The notes below the pieces were generated by a model that did not search any database, had not been told where the DNA came from, and saw only the letters and a program-made list of their open reading frames with translations. Source: Adiantum capillus-veneris (lineage: Eukaryota > Streptophyta > Polypodiopsida > Polypodiales > Pteridaceae). From it: a stretch of DNA of 64,000 nt. Below are positions 12,690 to 22,886 of this stretch, one piece after another; the stretch's first letter is position 1, and every line of letters starts with the position of its first letter. The position numbers were made by a program, and so were the translations under genes. The stretch spans positions 10,891,001-10,955,000 of the forward strand of contig CM043969.1 of assembly GCA_014529385.2 (NCBI GenBank). The letters run 5' to 3'.

Positions 12690-14450
12690 ACGTTGGACAA
12701 GTGGTGGACCTAGTTGTAATGGCCAGTCTCTAAGGTGCTATTTTAGGAACTTGCTTGTCAATGTCCAAGTATCTCTTGCTTCTTCAAATGGAAGTAATGT
12801 TGGACCAGGGGGCATCTTGAAACCAAAAGCCCCTTTCTATTTGAGGTAAAGATTGGAGAAATGGTGGACCTAGTTCTAATGGCTATTGTTCAAGGTGCTA
12901 TTGTAGGAACTTGCTTCCCAATGTCCAAATATCCCTTGCTTCTTTCAATGGAAGCAAGGCTGGACAAGTGGTGGAGCTTGAAACCAAAAGTCCCTTTTTC
13001 TATATGACAGTAAATCTTGGACAAGGGATGGACCTAGTTTTAATGTCCAGTGTCCAAAGGTGGTATTTTAGTAACTTGATTCCCAATGTGTAAGTATCTC
13101 TTGCTTCTTTCAATGGAAGTATGGTTGGACAAGTGATGGATCTCAAAACCAAAAGTCCCTTTCTATATGAGAGTAAAGCTTGGACAAGTGGTGGACCTAG
13201 TTAATGTACAAGGCGAACTATTGTAGGGCCTTGGTTCTCAATGCACAAGTAGTCCTTGCTTCTTTTAATGGAAGTAAGGCTGGACAAGTGGTGGAGCTTG
13301 AAACCTGAAGGCCCTTTTATATATGAGAGTAAAGGCTGGACAAGTGGTGCACCTAGTTTTAATGACCAGTGTCCAAGGTGGTGTAGGATCTTGGTTCCCA
13401 ATGTCCAAGTATCTCTTGTTTGTTTCAATGGAAGTAAGATTGGACAAGTGATGGATCTTGAAACCAAAAGTCCCTTTCTAAATGAGAGTAAAGGTTGGAC
13501 AAGTGGTGGGCCTAGTTTTAATGATCAATGTCCAATGCGAACTATTGTAGGGACTTGCTTCTCTATGTCCAAGTAGCCCTTGCTTATTTTAATGGAAACA
13601 AAATTGGAGCAGTGGTGGATCTTGAAACAAAAACCCCCCTGCTTTATTTGAGGGTAGCTTGGACAAGTGGTGGACCTAGTTTTAATGGCCAAGGTTCAAG
13701 GTGAACTACAAGCAGTTGGTCCAATGGTTGGAGAAGTAGTGAATATTGGACCAACTATAATAGAGTATAGCTTGGACAAGTGGTGGACCTATAAGTTTTA
13801 ATGCAAAACATAGGACAATTTCAAGGCCTTACTTCCCAATGTCCAAGTAGCCCTTACTTGTTTCAATGGAAGCAAGGTTGATAGTAGGGACTTTCTTCTC
13901 AATTTCTGAGCAACCCTTGTTTTGTTCAATGGAATCTTGGAGATGGTGGACGTAGTTTTAATGACCAAGGCTAAAGGTGAACTACTAGATGATCTAGTAG
14001 CTTCCTAAATTCAAATAAGTACTTGCTTCAACAAGGACAAGTGGTGAATCTTGAAACCAAAACCCCCTCCCTATGTAAGAGTCTCACTTTGACAAGTGGT
14101 GGACCTAGGTTTGATGGGAAATGGCAAAGGTGTACTAGAAGAAAGCAACATTGCTTTGTAATGTCAAAGTTGAATGAAAACAGGGTTGGAGTAGTGGTGG
14201 ACCAAGTGGTGGATTTTTACATAGAAGACACCTTGCTATAATAGATTATGGCTTGGAATTGTGGTGGACTCAAGATTTGGGGCAAGGTCCAAGGTGAATT
14301 ATTGCACGACCTAGCCCTTGCTTCTCTTGATAAGAAAGATTTGACAATTGATGAAATTTGAAACAAAAAACCCCAAACTTGCTATGATGAGAATAGCTTG
14401 GAGCATAGTTTAGGCATGTTGTTGATATGGTCAATGTCCAAGGGAAATTT
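12690..14450 (+). repeat. Degenerate ~150-170-bp tandem array
   Basis: About ten copies of a unit containing TTGGACAAGTGGTGGACC TAG, then 'caatgtccaagtatctcttg', then 'caatggaagtaag...ggatcttgaaaccaaaag'. Anchors fall near 12692, 12850, 13020, 13185, 13336, 13495, 13660, 13770 and 14092. Copies are diverged and some are partial. Its translated ORFs are artefacts. It lies directly upstream of the minus-strand transposon genes. Confidence 0.85.
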
Positions 14451-14633
14451 TGAGTGTATTGAGCTCCAAAATAGAGTCATTTTCCACCATTTATTTATGT
14501 TGATTGTCCTTCATGAGTTGTGAAGCAAGGAAAGAGACTAGGTTTTAGATACATAGCTTATGTAAGATAGACCACGATTGAGAAAGTGGAATAGGGTGGT
14601 GCAAGAAGAGTTTAGATTGGGGTTTGGTGCAGC

Positions 14634-15031
14634 ACCGCAAGCGAGGTCCCGTGAGATTTGGGACAGCGTCCCAAGCAAGGTCAAGGGGTGGCAGCCCCTG
14701 TGGGGTTTGGGGCAATGCCCTGAGTAGGGTCGAGGGGAGCGAGCCCCCACGGGGTTTGGGACAGTGTCCCAGGCGGGGTCAAGGGGCAGCAGCCCCTGTG
14801 GGGTTCGTGGGAAACGCCCCGAGGAGGGTCGGGGGGGCGGCAAACCTCGCGGGATTTGGGGTTTGGAACAGCACCCCGAGCGGGGTCGAGGGGCGGGAGT
14901 CCCTGTGGGGTTTGTGAAAGCGCCTCGAGTAGGGTCAAGGGGCAGCAGTCCCCTCGGGGTTTGGGATAGTGCCCTGAGCGGGGTCGAGGGGCAGCAGCCC
15001 CCTCGGGGTTTGGAAAAATGCCCCGATCCGG
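14634..15031 (+). repeat. GC-rich ~50-bp minisatellite, left part
   Basis: About eight copies of a unit of the form GGTCGAGGGGCAGCAGCCCC, TGTGGGGTTTGGGACAG, CGCCCCGAGCGG. GC content is far above the surroundings. The array continues at 20357-20424 on the other side of an inserted retrotransposon. Proline-rich ORFs across it are translation artefacts. Confidence 0.9.
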
Positions 15032-16173
15032 TGTCAAGAGTTTTTTGGAAGAAGTGATTGCACATATGTACATACACATGCATGGTGCATCAAATAAAGG
15101 ATTGCCCATTTTCTAGAGCTAGGTGGTTACGTGGGGCCCACATGTGTACAACTAGGACATCATGTACATAGTACATCGGTTTTCATTATCACCAACACCA
15201 GTGTGTTTTTCTATAATAATGAGAAGTTAGTAGCACGTAAAACTTCTCAAGGAAGCTATCAACGGGCCGACGCCATGATGTAAGCAGGTGCGTCAAATGG
15301 CATCCAGTGGTTTCAAGAGGTCGAATGGGATCAAGACTTGCACTTGGATAAGTATGGACACGACATGGGTGTTTTCTTGTGATAATTATGCAAAACGTTC
15401 ATCCTGAGAACTATATTTGGGGGCCACTTCACTTGATTGCGGGATGCATTATTGAAAAAATCTGAGTGCTAGGTGTGCGGATGATGCAAAAAGGTAACAA
15501 AAATGCACTACATGGCCAGTTTTTGGCATGTTCGGGGTCCGTTTAAGGTCAACTAAAAGGCCAAAGGTGCCCAAGGGATAAAGTGAAGTGTGGACACTGA
15601 AAAACCTAAGAGAAGACCAGAAAAAATATGGAGAGAAGAGGAGGAACAACCGCAACTCAATTTTTGCTGTTTTGGCCATAAACTGCTCATCTGAGGTCGG
15701 ATTTGAGCACTTTGATATTGTAGAATGGGGTTTTTGGCTGCTCCAGACGCAAAGGTGCTGTTCATTTTTCCAAATTCCTCACTTTTACCTAATGTTTTGG
15801 CTGTGTAAATTTCTCCTGTGAATGAGCGAAGCCTCTGTTCAAATTTGTGATTTATCTGGCGTATTTCATCCATATTGTGTGAGGTATTTCCTCCATTTGT
15901 GTTGGCCCAAGCTGGGTCCAAGATGAATTGTATCTAAACATTAGAAATTATCCTCTTTTAAGCTGAGATTTTTGGATGTGTGTGTGTGTGGGTGTCTCTA
16001 TGTTGAGTGGGCAAATGGATAGTCTCTCTCCTCTCACTCCATAGGTGTGTTCCCTGTCTCGGCCAGGTGGGTTGTGTAAGCCGAGTGGTGCCCCATAGTG
16101 TGTGTGTGTATTATCCCAAGAGTGTGTGTTGGGTGATTATAGAGGTGTTGTGTGTATTTCCATCCCGCTCACA
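15032..16173 (+). repeat. 5' LTR
   Basis: Direct repeat of 19205-20356 with TG...CA ends. Shared blocks include 'gaagtgattgcacatatgta' and 'catcaacgggccgacgccat'. A (GT)n-rich stretch near the 3' end differs in length between copies. Confidence 0.92.
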
Positions 16174-16178
16174 TTCTT

Positions 16179-16198
16179 TTGGCGCCCCCACGGAGGAT
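16179..16198 (+). promoter_or_regulatory. Primer binding site
   Basis: TTGGCGCCCCCACGGAGG starts six bases after the LTR end. It resembles the TTGGCGCC-type primer sites of many plant Ty3/gypsy elements. The tRNA species was not determined. Confidence 0.6.
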
Positions 16199-16274
16199 CT
16201 TCTTTGAGTACCTTCACCTTCGGGATTACAGGTGGTTGATTGTAGATTACATGTTGCAGGTTGCAAATTATAGG

Positions 16275-16744
16275 CATTAGGGAAAATTTGGACTCACAAA
16301 GGGCCCTTGTAAGGAGTTTGACTTCCTCTCTCATGCTCAAAATGGGTGTGCGGTAAATTTTTTTCAAATCAACTCTAAACTTGGGGCAGTTAGAATCTAC
16401 TCTTCAAATTCTCTCTATTGATATATAGCACGCCATGAGATTCCTCATTTGAAAGATTCTATTTTTTATTCTATGTGATGTGACAACTCTATTTTTTATT
16501 CTCTTGTGATGTGACAGGGTTGTCACATCACAAGAGAATTAAAAATAGAATCTTTCAAAATATGAGGAATCTCATAGCGTGCTATATATCAATAGAAAGA
16601 ATTTGAAGAGTAGATTCTAACTGTCAAATCTCCGCCAAGTTTAGAGTGGATTTACAAAAAATTTACCGCACGCCCGTTTTGGACATGAGAGAGGAAGTCA
16701 AACTCCTTATAAGTCCCCTTTGTGAGTCCAAATTTTTCCTAATG
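16275..16744. repeat. 470-bp foldback (long inverted repeat)
   Basis: The left arm, from CATTAGGGAAAATTTGGACT, pairs with the right arm ending AAATTTTTCCTAATG. The arms are roughly 200 bp or more and meet at a tight core (GTGATGTGACA, ggg, TTGTCACATCAC). It sits in the untranslated leader of the retrotransposon, after the primer site. A MITE-like nested insertion is the simplest reading. The transcript would fold into one long hairpin. Confidence 0.9.
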
Positions 16745-17696
16745 TTACAGGTTACAGGTTACAGGTACAGGTACCGGTGATTCACACAGGTACATGTAGC
16801 TGGAGTAGAGTGATATACTGGCAAGCGGAGGTCACTTGCAGTTACCCTGGGTATGCATCAATTGGCGCCTGTTTGAGTGCATTGTCTTGTATTGTAGGTT
16901 ACTTGTGGATACTGCCATTATATGCTTTTTTGGAGCCATACTTGGTTTTATTTGGTAGTCCTAGCCATTTCTGAGACTTGGTCTGGAAGATAGTCATTTC
17001 TGAGACTTGACTATACGAGATTTGTATAAGATTTCGTGAGAGGGTCGATAGCGTGAGGTTTTATTGATTTGGGGGATTATCAAATGTGAGATCCTTTCAG
17101 TGATGCAAGTGGCTGGAGCACCCTTTTCGTGACCTTGCCATAGGCTATGTACTAGTGATTCCTACTTGATGCTTGAGTTCTATTGTTGGCAGGTTATGCA
17201 TACATATACAGTTTATATTTTAGGTTCTTACTACTCTACTTCTGAGGAAACTCTTCCAAAAATTTTCCAGGCTATAATGGCTGGTTTTTGGTATTTTGAG
17301 CCATTTATGCTGTTATGCTGCTAAAATTGTGGCAAAATCAGAGGATAAGTCAGGTGTGCCTTCTTGGGAGCTGCATGGTTGGATTTAATGGATGATCAAA
17401 ATGGACCTCAATTCACTCCTTTCATTTAACACAAAGAATCCAGATAAATGTTCATGTGTTCAGGAAGATTTTTTTCCAACAGTGCATAGTCTTTATGTTT
17501 GGGCCAAGAAGATTAAGAGAGATACTGAATGCCCTTTGCCTATTGTAATTCTGATGATTAACTATGAAAACTCATTTGATGTGCATGTGTTTGTCCTTAT
17601 CTAAAGATAAGTTTCTGGGGATTGAGTCAGTAAAAAGTTTTGGGTTCTTGCACCTGTGTTAGAAGGGGTTCTCAAAGCATCAAAACTTGGGTAGCC
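16745..17696. other. Retrotransposon leader, no gene recognised
   Basis: Contains a short TTACAGG/TACAGGTAC repeat at 16745-16775 and AT-rich sequence. The ORF at 17392-17604 has no recognisable domain. Confidence 0.5.
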
Positions 17697-18370
17697 ATGG
17701 CTTTCTCTTATCTGGAATTTCATGGAAGAAGAGATGAAGATGTGGAAGATTTTCTGGAGCAAGTAGAGGTGGCATGCATAAGCAATGATATGTGTGATGA
17801 GGAGAATATTTTGAGGCTATTTGGATTCCTTTTGAAAGATGAGGCCCGTGTTTGGTTCACGAATTTGGAAGCTAAAGAAGCAGTGGCTTATTCTTATGGT
17901 TTGAGTCTTGATAAGTTTATACAAATGCAGTATGAAATGATCTCAATGCTCTTAAGCAAGGTTCTTGTCAAGGTGTTGATGCCTATGTACAAGTTTTTAC
18001 AGGTTTATGGACTCATTGGTGTGTTTCTCTTAAGGATGAGACCCCCCCTTGTTCATTGAAGAAAAGTTCTTTTGTTGATGGTTTGTCACCTTGGTTGCGG
18101 TTCGAGGTTGAGTTGAAGAGACCCAAGTCTTTTGAAGATGCCGTACGAATTGCAAAGCATAAGGAATGGAAGATTAAGCATCTTGCGGACCTTGGTATCA
18201 GTACAGGTACGCATGTGCAAGATGGATTTTACATGCAAGATGAGGTTAAGCCTAATCAGGTGAAAAGTAGCATATCCTATGATGTTTCTTGTTTCTTCCC
18301 AAGGTCTATTGTGAGGCGTAAAGCGATCTTGCCGGTTTTGACAGGTTTATGGAAGAGCCTAAAGAGGTGA
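17697..18370 (+). pseudogene. gag (retrotransposon capsid domain), frameshifted
   Basis: Starts with MAFSYLEFHGRRDEDVEDFL. The order FHG...DFLEQVE...LRLFGFLL..EARVWFTNL is the N-terminal half of the plant Retrotrans_gag capsid domain. After a frameshift near 17930 the frame read from about 17939 gives DLNALKQGSCQGVDAYVQVF and then SFVDGLSPWLRFEV...PKSFEDAVRIAKHKE, which matches the second half of the domain. No CCHC zinc knuckle was seen. The protein would package element RNA in cytoplasmic particles. Another frame change near 18250-18340 precedes the acidic ORF. Confidence 0.8.
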
Positions 18371-19155
18371 GTAATGCTTTGGATACAGGATGGAAAAGTT
18401 TTGAAGAGGATGCATTGGCTAGTTGTGTACCTTGTGATTCCGTGTGTGACTGTGAGGTTGAGGTTATTGAAAATGAGCACGTATCTTTGGATACTAGTTC
18501 CTTGGAAACTAGGGAAGAGGGCAAGGTTGAGAGACATTTTGTGGATTTGTTGGATGTGGAGCCTGTTTCGAAGCCATATTGTGATGCATGTGAAGTGACT
18601 GAACCCATTTGTGAGCATGATTGTGGTTTAGAGTAGGGACCTATATCCTTGCAGACTGATAGATCCATGCTAGAAGCTATGGATAGTGGTGATAGCCATG
18701 ATTATGACATGGATGAAGTTATGTGTGATGATGAGTATGCTTATGATGATGAGCAGGGGTTTGGTATATATGAGTCCAATGACAAGGAACTCAGAGATAT
18801 GGATCCCTATACTAGGGATATGTGTGCCGCGGGGATACTTTTGTGCTTTGGATGTCAACAACTTCACACAATGCTTTTAGCTACTTGGGTACATGATTTG
18901 CAGGTTGTTGCTATGGCTACTGAAGCCAAGATGCCAGGTGATAAGTCACTTGAGTTGTCTCAATCGGTTGTGTTGAATGCGGTATGCAATATTTCTACTT
19001 TTGGAGGCCGGGACAGGGTGGATGTGTTAGTTGGATATGCCTATGGTTCATTCTGGTTGATTGGTGACAAATATATGTGTGGTGTCATGATAATTCTTGT
19101 GAATCAGGTGATATGCCTTTGGCCTTTTGATCCAGGTGGAATGAGCATCTACTAG
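18340..19155 (+). pseudogene. Acidic C-terminal ORF of the gag-only element
   Basis: About 270 codons in one frame interrupted by a single TAG at ~18634. It begins MEEPKEVSNALDTGWKSFEE, is rich in Asp, Glu, Cys and Met (for example DYDMDEVMCDDEYAYDDEQG), and ends PFDPGGMSIY 50 bp before the 3' LTR. I recognise no enzyme. It takes the place where pol would be in a full element. The minus-strand ORF at 3253-4668 has a comparable composition and position. Confidence 0.6.
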
Positions 19156-19161
19156 TGTTGT

Positions 19162-19204
19162 TGCTGAGCATAAATGCTCTAGCAAGCTAGGGATGGGCAA
19201 ATTA
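19162..19204 (+). promoter_or_regulatory. Hairpin and polypurine tract before the 3' LTR
   Basis: GAGCATAAATGCTC followed by AAGCTAGGGATGGGCAAA and then the LTR start TGTCAGG. The same arrangement is at 225-256. Confidence 0.65.
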
Positions 19205-20356
19205 TGTCAGGATTTTTTTGGAAGAAGTGATTGCACATATGTACATACACATGCATGGAACATCAAATAAAGGATTTCCCATTTTCTAGAGCCAGGTGGT
19301 GACGTGGGGTCCACATGTGTACAGGTAGGACAGCATGTACATAGTACATCGGTTTTCATTATCACCAGTACTAGTGTGTTTCTTCTATAATAATAAGGAG
19401 TTAGCAGCGCATAAAAATTCTTAAGGAAGCCATCAACGGGCCGACGCCATGAGGTAAGCAGGTGCGTCAGATGACATCCACTGCCGTCAGCAGGTCGAAT
19501 GGGATCAAACCTTGCATGTGGATAAGTATGGACACAACATGGGTGTTTTCTTGTGATAATTATGCAAAAAGTTCATCATGAGAACTATATTTGGGGGCCA
19601 TTTCACATGATTGCGGTATGCATTATTAGAAACATCTCAGTGCCAGGTGTGCGGATGATGCAAAAAGGTAACAAAAATGCACTACGTGGCCAGTTTTTGG
19701 CATGTTCGGGGTCCGTTTGAGGTCAACTAAAAGGCCAAAGGTGCCCAAGGGATAAAGTGAAGTGTAGAAACTGAAAAACCTAAGAAAAGACCACAAAAAA
19801 AGTGGAGAGAAGAGGAGGAGCAGCCGCAACTAAGTTTTTGCTGTTTTTGGAGCCTGTTTTGGCCATAAACTGCTCATCCGAGGTCGGATTTGAGCGCTTT
19901 GATATTGTAGATTGGGGTTTTTGGCCACTCTATACACAATGGCACTGTCCATTTTTCAAAATTCCTCACTTTTACCTACTATTTTGTCTGTGTAAGTTTC
20001 TCTTGTGAGCGAAGTCTCTGTTCAAATTTGTGATTGTATCTGGCGTATTTCATCCATATTGTGTGAGGTATTTGCCCCATTTGTGTTGGCCCAAGCTCAA
20101 TTGTATCTAAACATAAAAAATTCTCCTCTTTTAAGCTGAGTTTTTTGGGTGTGTGTGTGTGGGTGTCTCTATGTTGCGTGGGCAAATGGATAGTCTCTCT
20201 CCTCTCACTCCATCGGTGTGTTCCCTGTGTCGGCTAGGTGGGTTTTGTAAGCTGAGTGGTGCCCCATAGTGTGTGTGTGTGTGTGTGTGTGTGTATTATC
20301 CCAAGAGTATGTTGGGTGATTATAGAGGTGTTGTGTGTGTTTCCATCCCGCTCACA
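19205..20356 (+). repeat. 3' LTR
   Basis: Direct repeat of 15032-16173. It ends CTCACA followed by the CCGG target duplication. Confidence 0.92.
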
Positions 20357-20424
20357 CCGGGTTGAGGGGCGGCAGCCCTCGCGGGGTCGAGGGGCAACGC
20401 CCCAAGCGGGGTTGAGGGGCCCCG
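20357..20424 (+). repeat. GC-rich minisatellite, right part
   Basis: Continues the 14634-15031 array in phase after the retrotransposon. It is followed at 20421-20435 by CCCGGGGGATTCACT, the inverse of AGTGAATCCCCCGGG at 37355-37369 beside the second array. Confidence 0.88.
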
Positions 20425-20741
20425 GGGGATTCACTGTGTTTTTCCGTACGGTACCACGTGAGTGTACAATAGGGGGGTTTTTAGATTTTGTACATAAGCG
20501 TATACAATAGGGGTAGCCCCTCATTAATTCATACTCATACCGTACACATAAGGGAGGGGGGGGGGGGGGGATGTGGGGGGGGGGAGGGTGGTCACATTGG
20601 GGCTACATTCAACTACCCTGAGCCACCTTAAATACATTAGTAAGCCTCTCTCTCTCTCTCAGCTATTGTCTACAGCCTTTTATCTTTGATATAATTTAAT
20701 CAAGTGTCAATATATGGTTCTCTAAGAGGGGATAACAAATT

Positions 20742-20785
<44 letters not shown>

Positions 20786-21201
20786 GATGAATACTTTCAT
20801 GTCGTGGTGAAAGTAAGGGCAAACTTGAAATTCTCTCGTTTTCTTGGTCAAAATTAGAAGCTTTTGTCGGTAATTACACTAAAACTTATGTAAATTTCCT
20901 CGTAGCCAAGCTCAAACCCCTCTAATTTGTCACAATTCCCAAAATAGCCTTCAAATTTTTAAAATTCCCAAAGTACCCATGTATCTATTTTGATCGGATT
21001 GATCAAACTTTTCTAATTTTTATTTCTTTTTGACAATTGAGATGCATTTTGAGTGGTTAACATGTAATTTGTCACATATTACCTCACAAAACAAGCGATT
21101 ATGTCCACAAAGATAACACATAAGTGTAGTTATTAACAAAATGTCAATCATTGAAGAACAAGAATACATCCTAATTCCTCTCTGTCCTGCCACACATTGG
21201 C

Positions 21202-21204
<3 letters not shown>
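20425..21204. other. No gene; simple repeats
   Basis: Includes an ATAGGGGGGTTTTT motif shared with 37298-37315, a G-rich run at 20548-20585 and a (TC)n tract at 20746-20782. No coding signal was seen. Confidence 0.6.
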
Positions 21205-21264
<60 letters not shown>

Positions 21265-21355
21265 GGATAATGTTAAAGTTGGTATTTATTATGCTAGTTG
21301 AATGTTAAAGTTGGTATTTATTATGCTAGTTGAAATGTAGAAATGACAAAGTCTC

Positions 21356-21407
<52 letters not shown>

Positions 21408-21440
21408 AGAAGAAGAAGAAGAAGAAGAAGAAGAAGAAGA
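21205..21440. repeat. (AG)n / (GAA)n microsatellites with a short duplication
   Basis: (AG)n at about 21205-21260; a tandem duplication of 'aatgttaaagttggtattta...tagttga' at ~21268-21333; then (GA)n at ~21359-21404 running into (GAA)n up to 21440. It is followed by 'gtcgtaggaaactatccct', a motif that recurs beside the GA tract at 45215-45240. Confidence 0.9.
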
Positions 21441-22368
21441 GTATTTTAACGTCGTAGGAAACTATCCCTAGAGATCTCAAATATCTATTTGACGTGGAGA
21501 GTTGAACTCAAGACCTTTTATTCAAGAGGAAAATGGTGTGAGAGAGAGGGACAAATGCTTGTAGGTATGTTTCACACATTTTAAAAAAGAGTTATTTTGC
21601 CGAATCACGAAAGATATAGTTGAATAGCAGGATGGACGCAGGTGGCTGCAAGAGCCAGGATGCGGCGACAAAGGAGTGCACAGGCATGCGCAGGTGGCGA
21701 GTGCAAGGCCAAGAGGAGAGGAGTGACATTTGAGGAGTGCACATGCCTCTGTTGCGGACATGCCTTGTTCATTGTTTTTTTTAGTATTGATATGGTGTTC
21801 ATTTCCAGAGGACAAGGCATTTTGGTGATTGTTGTGTGCCAATTCCTTCTTATGGTAGGACCTGAATATACAAGGTAGTGTGGTATCGAGACACTAGAGC
21901 CATTAGGAATCTTATTTCAGGGTGGCATAAACTATCCGGGGAGTTTCCTGTTTGATCCTTTCGGCTTAATCGAGGATCCACTTACCCTTGAATAATTTAA
22001 GGTGAAGAAGATAAAAAATGGGCGCTCTTGCCATGGTACCATGGTTGGGTTTCTATGTGCAAGCAACAGTTACAAAGAAGGGGCCTCAAGAGAACCTACT
22101 TGACCACATTCGAGTTCCTTTTCGCAAAACATTAGCGGCCAATATTTTCTCTACATTTTGAGAAACCCGTTTTTAATGGTTATTATGTTGCACACATGCC
22201 TAGCGGTGTAAAAGCTGCAACATACTGGGAAATAAGGTGACTTCGTCTCTGGTCTTTTCTATGCACTATGTGTGCACATATTGGTTTCTTAGTACCAAAG
22301 AGAGAGAGAGAGAGAGAGTTCTCGTTCCATCGCCACATAGCTGACTAGGATCCTCTACACATTGCCAG
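21441..22368. other. No gene recognised
   Basis: Minus-strand AGGTCTTGAGTTCAACTCTC near 21495-21520 resembles a tRNA T-arm/B box and may be part of a SINE whose tail is the GA/GAA tract. Otherwise nothing was identified. Confidence 0.35.
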
Positions 22369-22500
22369 AGGGCCTGACTTGATGGTTAGAGCACGCATGT
22401 CCTCCCCCCACCCGACCACCAGGGTTCAAACCCACTTTTGCTAATTTGAAGTGATTGAGTGGTAAATTTGGAAAGCTAGGTTTTTTTTACGAGCAGTCTG
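22369..22500 (+). mobile_element. tRNA-derived SINE head
   Basis: A box-like TGACTTGATGG followed by TTAGAGC, then 36 bases later B box GGTTCAAACCC. Order and spacing match a pol III internal promoter. There is no acceptor stem or CCA-ready end, so it is a SINE-type head rather than a functional tRNA gene. The 3' limit is a guess. Confidence 0.6.
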
Positions 22501-22886
22501 CATTTGGGCAATTCCGAGGTCAACAGCTCAAGCATCTCCAGCACCTCGCATAAGTTCACGCTTCCCTGTGTGTGTGTTTTCCTTCCAAAGCCGACCATTG
22601 ATTCCCCTCTCAAAGCTTTACTCCCATTTCAAGCAGACTCGAAGACTCGATACATTAGTTCCAGCGAGGCAGGACATCTGCACGAGAAGAGCTCCCAACT
22701 GCAGCGCCATCTCAGTGGCAGTGTAGCAAGCGGCATCTCTCCCCTCAGAGCAGGTATTATCCACTGTGGTCTTTTCGCTCATTGCAGATCTGCGCTTTTT
22801 TTTTGGGTTATTTCTGTGCTATTGCAAAGGTTGTTATTTGTCATTATGCATTATCAAAACACCCATACCAGAATACGAAGGGAAAA
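22501..22886. other. No gene recognised
   Basis: A 128-residue plus-strand ORF (22504-22890) shows no domain and overlaps the end of the PPR remnant. Confidence 0.4.

Larger units (their letters stand above)
15032..20356 (+). mobile_element. Complete gag-only LTR retrotransposon (TR-GAG type)
   Basis: LTRs of ~1142 and ~1152 bp (15032-16173, 19205-20356) both begin TGTCA and end CTCACA. A primer-site-like TTGGCGCC lies six bases after the 5' LTR and a purine tract precedes the 3' LTR. Flanks carry CCGG on both sides, and removing the element with one CCGG restores a unit-length minisatellite repeat. The body has a gag-like domain and an acidic C-terminal ORF but no protease, reverse transcriptase or integrase, so it depended on an autonomous partner. 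The LTRs still match well by eye but differ in scattered bases and small indels. Confidence 0.9.

Noticed and set aside
14538-15109. Long proline- and glycine-rich ORFs on both strands
   Set aside because: Produced by the ~50-bp GC-rich minisatellite; open in several frames at once. Same for 37279-37741.
20548-20585. G-quadruplex regulatory element
   Set aside because: Only a long G-rich run next to degraded repeats; no gene or promoter beside it.
22369-22442. Functional tRNA gene
   Set aside because: A and B boxes are present, but I cannot form acceptor and anticodon stems.
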